Source of the DNA: Crocinitomicaceae bacterium
Lineage (GTDB): Bacteria; Bacteroidota; Bacteroidia; Flavobacteriales_D; Crocinitomicaceae
Direction of reading: 5' to 3'
NCBI GenBank assembly: GCA_022447665.1
Contig: JAKVAQ010000028.1
Coordinates: 1-64,000, forward strand
DNA length: 64,000 bases
A program made the position numbers and the translations under genes. Shown piece after piece: positions 28,213 to 37,287 of the stretch (its first letter is position 1; each line of letters begins with the position of its first letter). A model generated the notes under the pieces. That model was not told the DNA's origin. It made no database searches and saw only the letters and a list, made by a program, of their open reading frames with translations.

Positions 28213-29829
28213 ATGAAGAATTTTATTTTAGCTAGCCTTATACTAATTGTAGCTTCCCCATCAAATTCTCAAATCGAAATTCCAATCTATGATTCCTTTG
28301 AGGTAATTCCTGAATTGGATAGAACGAAACTTTCATCTTTTGTCGTCTCCGTTCCAAGTTCGTTTAATAGTTCCAAACTAGATTTTCCAGCAATTGACTT
28401 ATCGAATAAGCGGGTAACAAATGTTAGGTATTATTATTCTGCCAATACAGAAAATCCAACTTTTGCGCAGAATAACTTAAGCAATGAGCGCTATAAAAAT
28501 CTTATTGCACATTATCCAGATCTTAAAAATACTTCCGTTCAATGGAAAACATATGCACAAACATTATGTGCTGGAAAACCTTGTGTGAATAATCTCTTTC
28601 ATGGTTTTTTGATAGAATATGAATTGATAAATGAGTCTACAATTGAACCAATAAAAGAAGAACCTTTTCAAATAGGTACAAAGAATCTACCAAATCAAGA
28701 GTTTTCGGTAAATATGAAAACCGAACATGTGATTACAGGAACAAAAGGTACACGCGTGCATATACCTTCTTACGCATTCCAATATGATGACGGAACAAAA
28801 TTTACTGGAAACGCGGTAGTCAATTTGCAGGAGGCAGTTGATCTGGAAGACATTGTTCTTGGCAATATGGAAACCAAGACTGCCAGTGGTGATATGCTAA
28901 TGAGTAAAGGAATGGTTAATGTTACCGCTCAAGATCAACAAGGTAAAAACTTAGAGTTAAGATCGGATAAAGCTGTAACAGTGGAGCTAACAACAATTTA
29001 TGACCCTGCCTATTCGCACTACCAGGGAGTGGAAAGAGAAGATGGTTCAATTACATGGACGGATCCTCAAGAGTTTGAGCCAGATGAATTTTTGGGCATG
29101 TTTCCAGAGCGTGTTAACAATATAATCAGTGCCAAAGGTACTTTTAGAGTTATTAAGGAGGAGAACGGTTTAATTGATGAAATCCATATTCCTATAAAAG
29201 ATAAAAGTGTTGAATTTTCGCGCAGTAACTATACCAAGAAAAGGGGCAGGGAAGAAGGATTGAGTAGAAGGGAAAGCAGGGTAGTAGCGAAGTGGTTTGA
29301 TCAGAATTTTGTGAACATTGATGATATGAGCAGAAGAATCAGAGTTCAGGGAGCCTACTTTCTTAGATTAAGTCTTAAAGCTAACAGAACCGAAAACAAT
29401 CTAGAGAGCATGCCGATAAACAATGTTTTTCAAATGAAAACTTTAGGCTGGGCAAATATTGATTGTTTATCACGATTTCCTAATGCTAAGAAAATGAGAT
29501 TTGAAGTTAATAACGTCACTAAAGGAATCTTAGGTATTTCAATTTCTCTAGTCATTCCTTCGATTAACTCCATGATAAAAGGATGGAAGAAGCGGAACGG
29601 AAATTATTCCTTTACACATGGGGAGTACGAGGTGAAAGCATTATATCCAGAAGGAGAAGTAGCTTTTGTAGTGGCTACAGGTCAAAAAGACGGAGAGGAA
29701 TACAGCTCTATTCAAAAGGTAGTTTTTGGAGAGGGAGAGGTACAAGATTTTGAATTTCAGAAACGTGATAAAGATGCTACAAAACGATTGATTAAGGAAG
29801 TCTTTAAACAGAGGGCAGACTCTTTATAG
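28213..29829 (+). CDS. large secreted protein of unknown function
   Basis: About 538 aa with a signal peptide (MKNFILASLILIVASPSNSQ). An ATG nine bases earlier would add three residues. A central segment (TGTKGTRVHIPSYAFQYDDG, then VVNLQEAVDLEDIVLGNMET) matches a beta-sandwich-like motif repeated across Bacteroidota secreted proteins: a hydrophobic strand, an IP-x-x-AF turn and a long V-N/L-x-E-A strand. The C-terminus is charged and has no T9SS sorting domain, so it may stay in the periplasm or be lipidless. Function unknown. It is followed by a strong terminator. Confidence 0.75.
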   Translation: MKNFILASLILIVASPSNSQIEIPIYDSFEVIPELDRTKLSSFVVSVPSSFNSSKLDFPAIDLSNKRVTNVRYYYSANTENPTFAQNNLSNERYKNLIAHYPDLKNTSVQWKTYAQTLCAGKPCVNNLFHGFLIEYELINESTIEPIKEEPFQIGTKNLPNQEFSVNMKTEHVITGTKGTRVHIPSYAFQYDDGTKFTGNAVVNLQEAVDLEDIVLGNMETKTASGDMLMSKGMVNVTAQDQQGKNLELRSDKAVTVELTTIYDPAYSHYQGVEREDGSITWTDPQEFEPDEFLGMFPERVNNIISAKGTFRVIKEENGLIDEIHIPIKDKSVEFSRSNYTKKRGREEGLSRRESRVVAKWFDQNFVNIDDMSRRIRVQGAYFLRLSLKANRTENNLESMPINNVFQMKTLGWANIDCLSRFPNAKKMRFEVNNVTKGILGISISLVIPSINSMIKGWKKRNGNYSFTHGEYEVKALYPEGEVAFVVATGQKDGEEYSSIQKVVFGEGEVQDFEFQKRDKDATKRLIKEVFKQRADSL

Positions 29830-29838
29830 ATCGTGATT

Positions 29839-29872
29839 GTAACCAGGTACGATAGTGCCTGGTTACTTTTTT
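29839..29872 (+). terminator. strong intrinsic terminator
   Basis: GTAACCAGG and CCTGGTTAC form a perfect 9-bp stem that can extend inward (GGTAC/GTGCC with a wobble), followed by TTTTTT. Confidence 0.88.
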
Positions 29873-29908
29873 GTCTTTTAAAGTTATGTTATAAATGAGG
29901 AGGGTGAG

Positions 29909-30073
29909 ATGAAGAAAATGATGTTCTTAACAATTATGGTGCTAGGATATGGAACTATAAATAGTCAGCCAATAGCTGACGTAAAAATGGATTCAGAATT
30001 TATAGGAAAAGATAAAACTGAGAAGATTCACCAGGATTATGCTGGAGATGACGACTGTGATGATTTTATTTAA
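29909..30073 (+). CDS. 54-aa secreted acidic peptide
   Basis: An ATG-started ORF with a purine-rich leader (GAGGAGGGTGAG) directly before it. The N-terminus looks like a signal peptide (MKKMMFLTIMVLGYGTINSQ). The mature part would be ~34 residues, with charged residues and an acidic end (YAGDDDCDDFI). It has one cysteine. The stop overlaps the end of the convergent phosphoribosyltransferase gene by 8 bp. No family recognised. The signal peptide and ribosome binding site make it more likely real than chance. Confidence 0.5.
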   Translation: MKKMMFLTIMVLGYGTINSQPIADVKMDSEFIGKDKTEKIHQDYAGDDDCDDFI

Positions 30074-30563
30074 GGTAAGCTCCGTTCGTTTCTCCTAATT
30101 CAACAAGAATATTATCTTGAAGAGTAGTGGCGATATTTAGTCCAACAAAATCTGCTTGAACAGGATATCTTCTATGTGTTCGGTTCACAAGAGTTGCAAT
30201 CTTTAAGATCTTTACCGGATTTTCCAAAATCCTGTTTACGGCGTAAATCATTGTTTTACCCGAGTTTATTACGTCGTCAACAACAATTACAGGATTGTTC
30301 TTTAGTGATTCATCATCTACTGAAATCTGAATACGTTCACCTAATGGATGCTTTTTATTCAATTTTATTTCAAAAAGGTGAACATCCTTTTCTCTGAGCG
30401 CATTTAAGTGCGCAACGATTCTTTCGGCTAGAATGTATCCTGTACCCGCAATTCCTCCGATATAAACTTCTTCTTCATTGTAGGTGTTCTCGTGAATTTG
30501 ATAAGCAATACGCTTCGTTTTTTGCAGGATTTGATCGTTCTGTAATACCGTAGAATTCTCCAT
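30066..30563 (-). CDS. phosphoribosyltransferase, PyrR-like
   Basis: A 165-aa type I PRTase. The PRPP-binding motif is VIVVDDVINSGKT. The N-terminal IGGIAGTGYILAERIVAHLN and IQISVDDESL loops fit the PyrR/uracil PRTase group. PyrR in other bacteria both makes UMP and controls pyrimidine genes through RNA; here no pyr genes are adjacent, so a plain PRTase role is equally possible. It has its own TAAGTTTG box and is the second gene after the flavoprotein on the minus strand, 27 bp downstream. Confidence 0.8.
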   Translation of the reverse strand: MENSTVLQNDQILQKTKRIAYQIHENTYNEEEVYIGGIAGTGYILAERIVAHLNALREKDVHLFEIKLNKKHPLGERIQISVDDESLKNNPVIVVDDVINSGKTMIYAVNRILENPVKILKIATLVNRTHRRYPVQADFVGLNIATTLQDNILVELGETNGAYLK

Positions 30564-30567
30564 AATA

Positions 30568-30575
30568 CAAACTTA
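30568..30575 (-). promoter_or_regulatory. -7 promoter box TAAGTTTG
   Basis: CAAACTTA on the plus strand reads TAAGTTTG on the minus strand, 4 nt before the phosphoribosyltransferase start codon. The mRNA would be nearly leaderless. Confidence 0.5.
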
Positions 30576-30590
30576 AAAAGAATGATTAGC

Positions 30591-32084
30591 TTAAAGTCTT
30601 TGAAGAGGAGTTTTTACGCCATCAACTAAGCTATAACAAGCAAGTTTATCCTTAAATACTGAGGATTTGAAAATGGACTTATTCAATAACATTCGAACAC
30701 ATTCTTGAACTCCTTCAACGATAGATGGGTGAGGGTGAACAAGTTCAGCTAATTCTGAAATACCCTTTTCCATTTTTATCAATAAAGCAACAGCCTGAAT
30801 AGCACTAGAAGCATGTTCTCCAACGGCACGCATCCCTAAAATCTTCATTTCATCATCATTCGTTACTATGATTTTGAAAAAACCTTGTGTCTTACGCATG
30901 GCAATTGCTCTAGCCATTACTGAGTAATCTAGTTTAACGACTTTAACTGGAATATTCTTCTCCATACATTGCTTCTCATTTAAACCTACGGATGCCACTT
31001 CTGGCTCGAGAAACATGATCGTACAAACGTTATCATAACTCAATCGGTCATTTTTATCTCCATATAATCGCTCAATCGCATGTCTTGCTTCAATTTCTCC
31101 CATATTCACGAGCGCTATTCTTCCAGAGGCGTCACCGACGGCGAAAATATTTGAAATATTCGTTTGAGTATCGTCGTCACCAATGTGTCTTCCTCGTTTA
31201 CCCATCTTTATTCCTAGCTCTTCCATTCCAATGTTTTCGAGATTTGGTACACGACCAACGGCTAGTAATGCTTTTTCAACACGAATTACTTCTTTTTCGC
31301 CATTTCGAGAAATTTCATATTCCACCTCTCCATCAATCATTTCCATACGTTCGAGTTGTGCTTCACTGTGCACCGTTACACCTCTTTTCTCTAAGTTTCT
31401 AGCTACAGTTTTAGAGATGTCATCGTCCTCAAAGGGAAGTATCCTGTTGGAACGGTCAATAATATTGACTTTGGTTTTTCCAAAATTTGAGAAAATGGTA
31501 GCATATTCACATCCAATAACACCTGCTCCTACAATCACAATGCTTTTCGGAAAGTCTTCTAAATGTTCAATTCCATCTGAAGATAGTATTACCTTCTCAT
31601 CTACTTCAATATTCGGGAGTTGTCTTGGTCTAGAACCAACAGCTAAAACAATGTTTTCGGCCTCCACTGTCAAATCATCACCCTCTTCTCTTATTACACG
31701 AACATGATGGTTGTCAACCATTCGTCCGAATCCTCTTAAATAGGTGAATAGATCAGATCGTTGCGTTTTTAGAAGCTTAATATGACATGAATATTGAAAC
31801 TTGCGTTCAAAGATGGCTTCGTTTAAGGTTTTCTTCACTTCAGCCCATGATATTTCAAAGTTCTGTCTACCAAGCGAAACGATTGTTTCATTTGCATTTT
31901 TTACACGTTGAGATAACTCCCATAAAGTCTTTGAACTTAATGCCCCGTTGTAAACACCAGCACCTCCAACCTTCGCTTTTTCAATCAAACAAACACGTTT
32001 ACCAAAATCAATAGCGCGCATTGCGGCTGCGTATCCAGATGGTCCACCTCCAATGACTACAACATCATACTTTTCGTTCTCCAT
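30591..32084 (-). CDS. FAD/NAD(P) oxidoreductase of the lipoamide dehydrogenase family, lacking the redox cysteines
   Basis: 497 aa. The fold is clear: FAD motif VVVIGGGPSGYAAAMRA, NAD motif IVIVGAGVIGCEYATIF, second FAD motif IFAVGDASG, and a dimerisation domain ending HPHPSIVEGVQEC (His-x-x-x-x-Glu dyad region). Where the family has GGTCLNVGCIPSK, this protein has GGAGVYNGALSSK (40-52), so both active cysteines are replaced (Gly43, Ala48). It therefore cannot do disulfide chemistry in the usual way. It might be a transhydrogenase (SthA lost one Cys), a quinone reductase or an electron-bifurcating partner. Residues for FAD and NAD are intact. First gene of a pair with the phosphoribosyltransferase. 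Confidence 0.85.
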   Translation of the reverse strand: MENEKYDVVVIGGGPSGYAAAMRAIDFGKRVCLIEKAKVGGAGVYNGALSSKTLWELSQRVKNANETIVSLGRQNFEISWAEVKKTLNEAIFERKFQYSCHIKLLKTQRSDLFTYLRGFGRMVDNHHVRVIREEGDDLTVEAENIVLAVGSRPRQLPNIEVDEKVILSSDGIEHLEDFPKSIVIVGAGVIGCEYATIFSNFGKTKVNIIDRSNRILPFEDDDISKTVARNLEKRGVTVHSEAQLERMEMIDGEVEYEISRNGEKEVIRVEKALLAVGRVPNLENIGMEELGIKMGKRGRHIGDDDTQTNISNIFAVGDASGRIALVNMGEIEARHAIERLYGDKNDRLSYDNVCTIMFLEPEVASVGLNEKQCMEKNIPVKVVKLDYSVMARAIAMRKTQGFFKIIVTNDDEMKILGMRAVGEHASSAIQAVALLIKMEKGISELAELVHPHPSIVEGVQECVRMLLNKSIFKSSVFKDKLACYSLVDGVKTPLQRL

Positions 32085-32301
32085 TATTTTAAGAGTTTAA
32101 AGACATACGTAATATAATAATTTATCTTAAGCACTTATACGTCATTTCAGCTTTCACATTCTTTAACACTAATATGCGCAATAACCCAAGCTTTTCTCTC
32201 GTTTTTTAAGTTAAGGAGGAGGAATTGAAGTTGTAAAATAATTGACTTCTTAGAGCGAGGGTGATAAATAATGTATCCTTTTTCATTTTTTATCGTAAGA
32301 A

Positions 32302-32309
32302 TATATTTG
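32302..32309 (+). promoter_or_regulatory. -7 promoter box TATATTTG
   Basis: TAnnTTTG match 54 nt before the SiaB-like gene start. The 279-bp gap upstream has no gene. Confidence 0.4.
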
Positions 32310-32363
32310 TTAGTCATTTATTTTATATCTTTCGGGGGTAAAGTAAAGTATTTTTACGTATAG

Positions 32364-32948
32364 ATGTTAATTGGAAACAGTGTCGTTGAAAAGTGTAATG
32401 CTCGATATCAAAAGATATTCGGGGATTATAATATCAACGCCGACGGTAAAATATTAGTTTCTCATTTTGGGGAGTTTTCGCAGGATCTTGTGAATTCACT
32501 TACTTCGAACATTGAAGAAATGATGTTGGAAGCAGGTGACAAAAAAGGCGTAGTGAAAAGAATGTTCAGCGTACTCGTTGAAGGTCTTCAAAACATACGT
32601 ATTCACGGTGAGAAAGATGATAATGGCCAGCAAGTTTCTTTCTTAATTGTTCTTAGAGACGAAGAATCATACAAAATCACTTTCGGAAACCTAGTTAAAA
32701 CCGAAAATATTCAAGGTATCTTGGATAGAATCGATCGTTTGAACGGAATGGAAACGCCTGAAGTGAAAGAACTCTATATGGAGACTTTATCTAACGGAAT
32801 CATGTCTAATAAAGGCGGTGCAGGTTTAGGTTTTATCACAATGTCTCTTAAGTCTAAAAATAGAATAGATTACATCAATGAAGATGTATCCGATGATTTA
32901 GTATTCCTTTCTCAGATCATTATGATCGATAGAATTAAGAAGGACTAA
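32364..32948 (+). CDS. SiaB-family protein kinase / HATPase-like protein
   Basis: 194 aa. It resembles the SiaB family (DUF6272), single-domain GHKL proteins that phosphorylate a STAS partner in the SiaABCD c-di-GMP system of Pseudomonas. Visible features are LVEGLQNIRIHG (N-box-like) and NKGGAGLGFITMS (G-box-like). It has no sensor domain. No SiaC or SiaD homologue is adjacent; the only STAS-like genes in the window are at 60.1-61.3 kb. It converges with bshA, overlapping by 4 bp. Confidence 0.75.
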   Translation: MLIGNSVVEKCNARYQKIFGDYNINADGKILVSHFGEFSQDLVNSLTSNIEEMMLEAGDKKGVVKRMFSVLVEGLQNIRIHGEKDDNGQQVSFLIVLRDEESYKITFGNLVKTENIQGILDRIDRLNGMETPEVKELYMETLSNGIMSNKGGAGLGFITMSLKSKNRIDYINEDVSDDLVFLSQIIMIDRIKKD

Positions 32949-34075
32949 GCCAGTACTTCTTCGTATACCTTTTCGTATTCAGGTAAAATCTTATCCAATT
33001 GGTAGTTAAGCGAATGATCGTATGCATTTTGCTTGAATTGCGCTAAATCCTCATCATTGCTTAAGATTTTGAGCGTATTCGTCACCATGTCTTCAATATC
33101 GCCTACTTCGCTCAAGAATCCTGAATAGCCATGCTTATTTACTTCTGGTAAACCACCTGCATTAGATGAAATAACTGGAACTCCACTTGCTAGCGCTTCT
33201 AGGGCTGCTAAACCAAAACTCTCAGTTTCAGATGGTAGCATAAACAAATCACTGATAGAAAGTAAGTCCGCTGAAGACTGCACATTACCAAGCATTTCAA
33301 CGTTATGGCAAACCTTGAGTTCACCACATAATTGCTCTATTTTATAACGCTCAGGTCCATCTCCTGCTAGTACCAGTTTTGACGGGACTTTTGCGCTTAC
33401 TTTTGCAAACACTCTTACGATATCTTCAATTCGCTTAACTCTTCTAAAATTGGAGATGTGAGAAATGATCTTTTCACCATTAGGTGCAATCTCCACTTTC
33501 TTACGCTCCAGTCCTTTCGAATTCTCTTTTGTATACATGGAATGCTCTACAAAATTTGGTATAACCTTAATATCCTTTTTGATTCTGAAATGAGTTAATG
33601 TATCGTTTTTCAAACTTTCTGAAACTACCGTTACAGCATTTGAATTATTGATTGAAAATGTAATAACTGGCTCAAAACTTGGGTGTTTACCTACTAAAGT
33701 AATATCTGTTCCATGCAGAGTCGTTACGAAAGGAATGTCTAGGTCGTGTGTTTTTAATATTTGCTGAGCGAAATAGGCTGCCGATGCATGTGGAATAGCA
33801 TAATGCACATGCAAAAGGTCTAAATTCTCATAGCGTGCTACATCAACAATTTTACTTGTTAATGCCAATTCATAGGGCTGATAATCAAATAGTGGATAAT
33901 GAAATGGACGCACTTCATGGTAGCGAATATTCGGATGAAAATTATTTAACCTAACTGGTTGATTGTAAGAAATGAAATGGATTTCATGTCCTTTTCGTGC
34001 TAAAGCTTTCCCTAATTCTGTTGCTACCACGCCACTTCCGCCAAAAGTAGGGTAAAGGACTATTCCAATTTTCAT
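32945..34075 (-). CDS. bshA: N-acetyl-alpha-D-glucosaminyl L-malate synthase
   Basis: A 376-aa GT4 glycosyltransferase. BshA joins GlcNAc from UDP-GlcNAc to L-malate, the first step of bacillithiol synthesis. The N-terminus MKIGIVLYPTFGGSGVVATE and the motifs LLHVHYAIPHA, TLHGTDITLVG, FRRVKRIEDIVRVF and PSETESFGLAALEALASGVP (Glu-x7-Glu) are characteristic. BshB and BshC are not in the window. Confidence 0.92.
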   Translation of the reverse strand: MKIGIVLYPTFGGSGVVATELGKALARKGHEIHFISYNQPVRLNNFHPNIRYHEVRPFHYPLFDYQPYELALTSKIVDVARYENLDLLHVHYAIPHASAAYFAQQILKTHDLDIPFVTTLHGTDITLVGKHPSFEPVITFSINNSNAVTVVSESLKNDTLTHFRIKKDIKVIPNFVEHSMYTKENSKGLERKKVEIAPNGEKIISHISNFRRVKRIEDIVRVFAKVSAKVPSKLVLAGDGPERYKIEQLCGELKVCHNVEMLGNVQSSADLLSISDLFMLPSETESFGLAALEALASGVPVISSNAGGLPEVNKHGYSGFLSEVGDIEDMVTNTLKILSNDEDLAQFKQNAYDHSLNYQLDKILPEYEKVYEEVLA

Positions 34076-34130
34076 TTGCTCTTTTTTGTATAAAATTAAT
34101 GCTGAATTTTGATTTCAAGCCTAATCTGAA

Positions 34131-37103
34131 CTAATATCCTGCCGCTGTGTAGATAACTTCCTGAATATCTGTTCTTATGTTCTCTTTTAGTATTAACCAG
34201 TTTTCAGCATTAGGGTAGACGCGGTTACTCAAGAAAACATACACAATTCCTTTTTCTGGGTCGGCCCAAGTAATCGTTCCAGTAAATCCTGAGTGACCGA
34301 AGCTACTTAAAGATACTTTGCCGCAAGTAGGACCACCATCTAACGAACGCACCGGCTTGTCAAATCCTGCGCCTCTGCGGTTTCTAGGGCAGTATTGACA
34401 GCCTGTAAACATATCTATTGTTTCAGGATCTAGTACTTGCTCCCCACCATATTCTCCATTATTGATTAGCATATACATTAACGTTGCCAAGTCCATGGCA
34501 TTAGAGAATAAGCCCGCATGTGAACCAACTCCTCCCTGCATCGCAGCACCAGGATCATGTACATGACCCCAAACCAATTGTTTTCTATAAATCGTATCGT
34601 TTTCGGTAGGTGTTATCATCTCTTTATCAAATTTCTTTAGCGGATGATAAGTCATAGTTCTGAGTCCCATCGGCTTGTAGAAGATTGAGTCTACTAGATA
34701 CTCTAGTTTTGTATCGGTTTCTTTTTCAATGATATATTTCAAAAAATAATAACCAAGATCTGAGTATTTGTAGCGTTTTCTGCGCAAAGGTTCGCGAACT
34801 ATTCTATTAATAAGTACAGTGTCATAATCTTTGTGGATGTAAAGATTATTTGCAACAATATCGCTATGGGTATTGTCTTGAGAAGTCGCGTAAATACTTG
34901 GGTCTGGATTACCATCTTTCAAAGAACTATAGTAAAAAGGTATCCATGAATGTAAACCGGCTTGGTGTGCTAGCATTTCTCGGATAATCATATTCTGATA
35001 CGGTGTAGAATCAACAAATTCGGGGATATACTTCGTGAGAGAATTATTAATGTCAATAACACCTTCTTTTTGTAGGTGGATTAACGTTATTGTTGTTGCT
35101 GCAATTTTTGTAATTGAGGCTAAGTCGTATAGATCACTTCCTTTTACTTCTCTTTCTTTCTCATACGTATGGTGTCCAAAAGACTTATTGTAAAACACAT
35201 TTCCATCTTTTATTGCAACAATTTGACATCCTGGGAAAGCTTTTTTTCTAATTCCATTTTTAGCGATTTCGTCAATACGAATAAGGTCTTTTGAGTCTAT
35301 GCCAATTTCCTCTGGTAATACATAACTCAAACGTGTTTTCTTTTCATAATTCAATCCATCACCGGCCATATAGTATTCTGATGCAGTAACTGGAAGTTTG
35401 CCTTTTGGATTAATTCCACCAAATATAGCTTGTGCGGCAGCGCGTTGTGTAAACGGAGAATCTTCATAGCCAACAATTAAGGCTTCTGTATTTTCAAATG
35501 CGCCAAAAGCCTCTAGAGCATAAGGATTACCAAAAACAACAGTTATTACTTCTTTATCGGTTGATAGTAAATTGTGAATCGCGATACTTTGTCGAGTGAT
35601 ACCAAAATTCGTCCTTGGATTGTTCGTGGTACGATGAAATCCAATGATTATTCGATCATATTCAGTGCATGACTTAATTAGGGCTTCTTCGTCTTTAGAA
35701 GATAAAGATCTGGCAATGTTAATTTGATCAAAATCTGCATAAAGACGCATGGTCTCTTCGAACTGGTTTTTCTTGGTAGTACCAATGTTTAGATAAACTG
35801 TTTTTTCTAGTTGACCAGTTTTTAATGGGAGTACATCATTATTCTTTAATAATGTGATGGCATTTTTTGCGAGTTTATGATTCAGAGCTTCATATTCTGG
35901 TTGATTGATTTCGGCATGGAGTGTTGCGGTATTAACGTCTTTTTGATTTGCTAAACCAGCCCATTCTTTTGCCTTTAAGATCTTGTGACATCTTTGTGTG
36001 ATTTCTTCCTCTGTGATTTCGCCCTTAGCCAACGCCTCTTTTATCGCAGAAATAGCGTTAGGCACGTCCAGGGGGAAAAGTAATACATCATTTCCAGCAA
36101 GCAATGCTTTCACATCTACCTCACCCGGTTCATAATATGAAGAAACACCTTTCATATTTAGTGCATCGGTAAAAATCAATCCTTCAAAACCCAAAGAATC
36201 TTTTAATAAACCATCCACAATTTTAGGTGATAAAGTAGATGCTTGATTTTCTGTATTGTCTAACTCAGGGATGTAGAGATGTGCTACCATCATACTGGCA
36301 AGTCCTTCGTTAATTAGTTGCTTAAAAGGGTATAGCTCTAGTGAATCAAGTCGGTCATAATCATGAGGGATAATAGGAAGTGATTTGTGGGAGTCCTTAT
36401 CTGTGTCACCATGGCCTGGGAAATGCTTGCCACAGGCTAGAACTTTATGCTTTTGCATCCCAACCATATAAGCGACACCTAAGTTTCCAACGTTTTCTTT
36501 TACCTCACCAAAAGATCGATTATTAATCACTGGATTTTTAGGATTATTGTTCACATCGATTACTGGAGCAAAATTGATATGAATTCCCATTGCATTGCAT
36601 TGCTTTCCAATTTGAGATCCCATTTCTTCTATCAACACTTCATCTTGTATAGCGCCCAGTAACATTTGTCTTGGATACTTGATGGTAGAATCCAATCGCA
36701 TAGCCAATCCCCATTCACCATCAATCGCCACAAATAAGGGTACCTCGCTTTTATGTTGCAAATAATTGGTCATCTTGGCCTGTTTCAAAGGAGAGCCTTT
36801 AAAGAAGATAACGCCTCCAATATGCTGTTCTTCAACAAGAGTTGAAAGTTCAGCTAAATGATTTTCATCTTTATTTGAGTAAGCTGCAACCATAAAAAGC
36901 TGACCAATTTTTTCATCCAAATTCATGGTGCCGATAATCGAATCAGCCCAAGGTGAATCTTGAGAAATGAATTCTGGTGTTGAAGAGTTTCCTGAAATAT
37001 TGTCAGTTTGTGCAATGCTCAAATTACAACAAAACAAAAAAGCGGTTAAAACACTGATATATAGTGATTTGAATTTGGTATTATTGTTTGGTTTAAACTT
37101 CAT
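34131..37103 (-). CDS. fusion of GH3-family beta-N-acetylglucosaminidase-like and beta-lactamase/serine-hydrolase domains
   Basis: 990 aa. Start is MKFKPNNNTKFKSLYISVLT (signal peptide); an ATG 27 codons further up would run past the promoter box. The N-terminal half (~60-600) is a glycoside hydrolase family 3 NagZ-like domain: KHFPGHGDTDKDSHKSLP with the catalytic Asp/His loop, and EGLIFTDALNMKG. The C-terminal half (~620-985) is a class C beta-lactamase-like serine hydrolase with SITK (SxxK), YSD (YxN position) and HSGFTGT (KTG-like). Fused NagZ-AmpC-like proteins occur in Bacteroidota and probably act on peptidoglycan fragments in the periplasm. The order of action is inferred. Confidence 0.88.
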   Translation of the reverse strand: MKFKPNNNTKFKSLYISVLTAFLFCCNLSIAQTDNISGNSSTPEFISQDSPWADSIIGTMNLDEKIGQLFMVAAYSNKDENHLAELSTLVEEQHIGGVIFFKGSPLKQAKMTNYLQHKSEVPLFVAIDGEWGLAMRLDSTIKYPRQMLLGAIQDEVLIEEMGSQIGKQCNAMGIHINFAPVIDVNNNPKNPVINNRSFGEVKENVGNLGVAYMVGMQKHKVLACGKHFPGHGDTDKDSHKSLPIIPHDYDRLDSLELYPFKQLINEGLASMMVAHLYIPELDNTENQASTLSPKIVDGLLKDSLGFEGLIFTDALNMKGVSSYYEPGEVDVKALLAGNDVLLFPLDVPNAISAIKEALAKGEITEEEITQRCHKILKAKEWAGLANQKDVNTATLHAEINQPEYEALNHKLAKNAITLLKNNDVLPLKTGQLEKTVYLNIGTTKKNQFEETMRLYADFDQINIARSLSSKDEEALIKSCTEYDRIIIGFHRTTNNPRTNFGITRQSIAIHNLLSTDKEVITVVFGNPYALEAFGAFENTEALIVGYEDSPFTQRAAAQAIFGGINPKGKLPVTASEYYMAGDGLNYEKKTRLSYVLPEEIGIDSKDLIRIDEIAKNGIRKKAFPGCQIVAIKDGNVFYNKSFGHHTYEKEREVKGSDLYDLASITKIAATTITLIHLQKEGVIDINNSLTKYIPEFVDSTPYQNMIIREMLAHQAGLHSWIPFYYSSLKDGNPDPSIYATSQDNTHSDIVANNLYIHKDYDTVLINRIVREPLRRKRYKYSDLGYYFLKYIIEKETDTKLEYLVDSIFYKPMGLRTMTYHPLKKFDKEMITPTENDTIYRKQLVWGHVHDPGAAMQGGVGSHAGLFSNAMDLATLMYMLINNGEYGGEQVLDPETIDMFTGCQYCPRNRRGAGFDKPVRSLDGGPTCGKVSLSSFGHSGFTGTITWADPEKGIVYVFLSNRVYPNAENWLILKENIRTDIQEVIYTAAGY

Positions 37104-37129
37104 TGAACGTGCTTTACTGACCAGATTTA

Positions 37130-37137
37130 CAAAGTTA
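37130..37137 (-). promoter_or_regulatory. -7 promoter box TAACTTTG
   Basis: CAAAGTTA on the plus strand; reads TAACTTTG 26 nt before the ATG at 37103. It lies inside any longer version of the glycosidase gene, which is why the shorter start was chosen. Confidence 0.6.
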
Positions 37138-37251
37138 TATTTGAAACCATGCATAAATCTTGCCATGGCACATGTTTTGTCCACATGTATAGGTGAATAG
37201 ATATGGGGAATACTTGGCTAAATTCTGACAAGAATTCCGGTTGAATCTCCT

Positions 37252-37259
37252 TATCTTTG
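37252..37259 (+). promoter_or_regulatory. -7 promoter box TATCTTTG
   Basis: TAnnTTTG match 28 nt before the start of the first gene of the mutL operon at 37288. Confidence 0.6.
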
Positions 37260-37287
37260 TTTAGAACCTATTGCACAGAATTGTAGC

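Noticed and set aside
31085-31707. Long plus-strand frames inside the flavoprotein gene (105 and 174 codons)
   Set aside because: Shadows of a well-conserved minus-strand gene; no motif of their own.
37104-37184. 27-residue N-terminal extension of the glycosidase/beta-lactamase fusion
   Set aside because: It covers the TAACTTTG promoter box and precedes a normal signal peptide.
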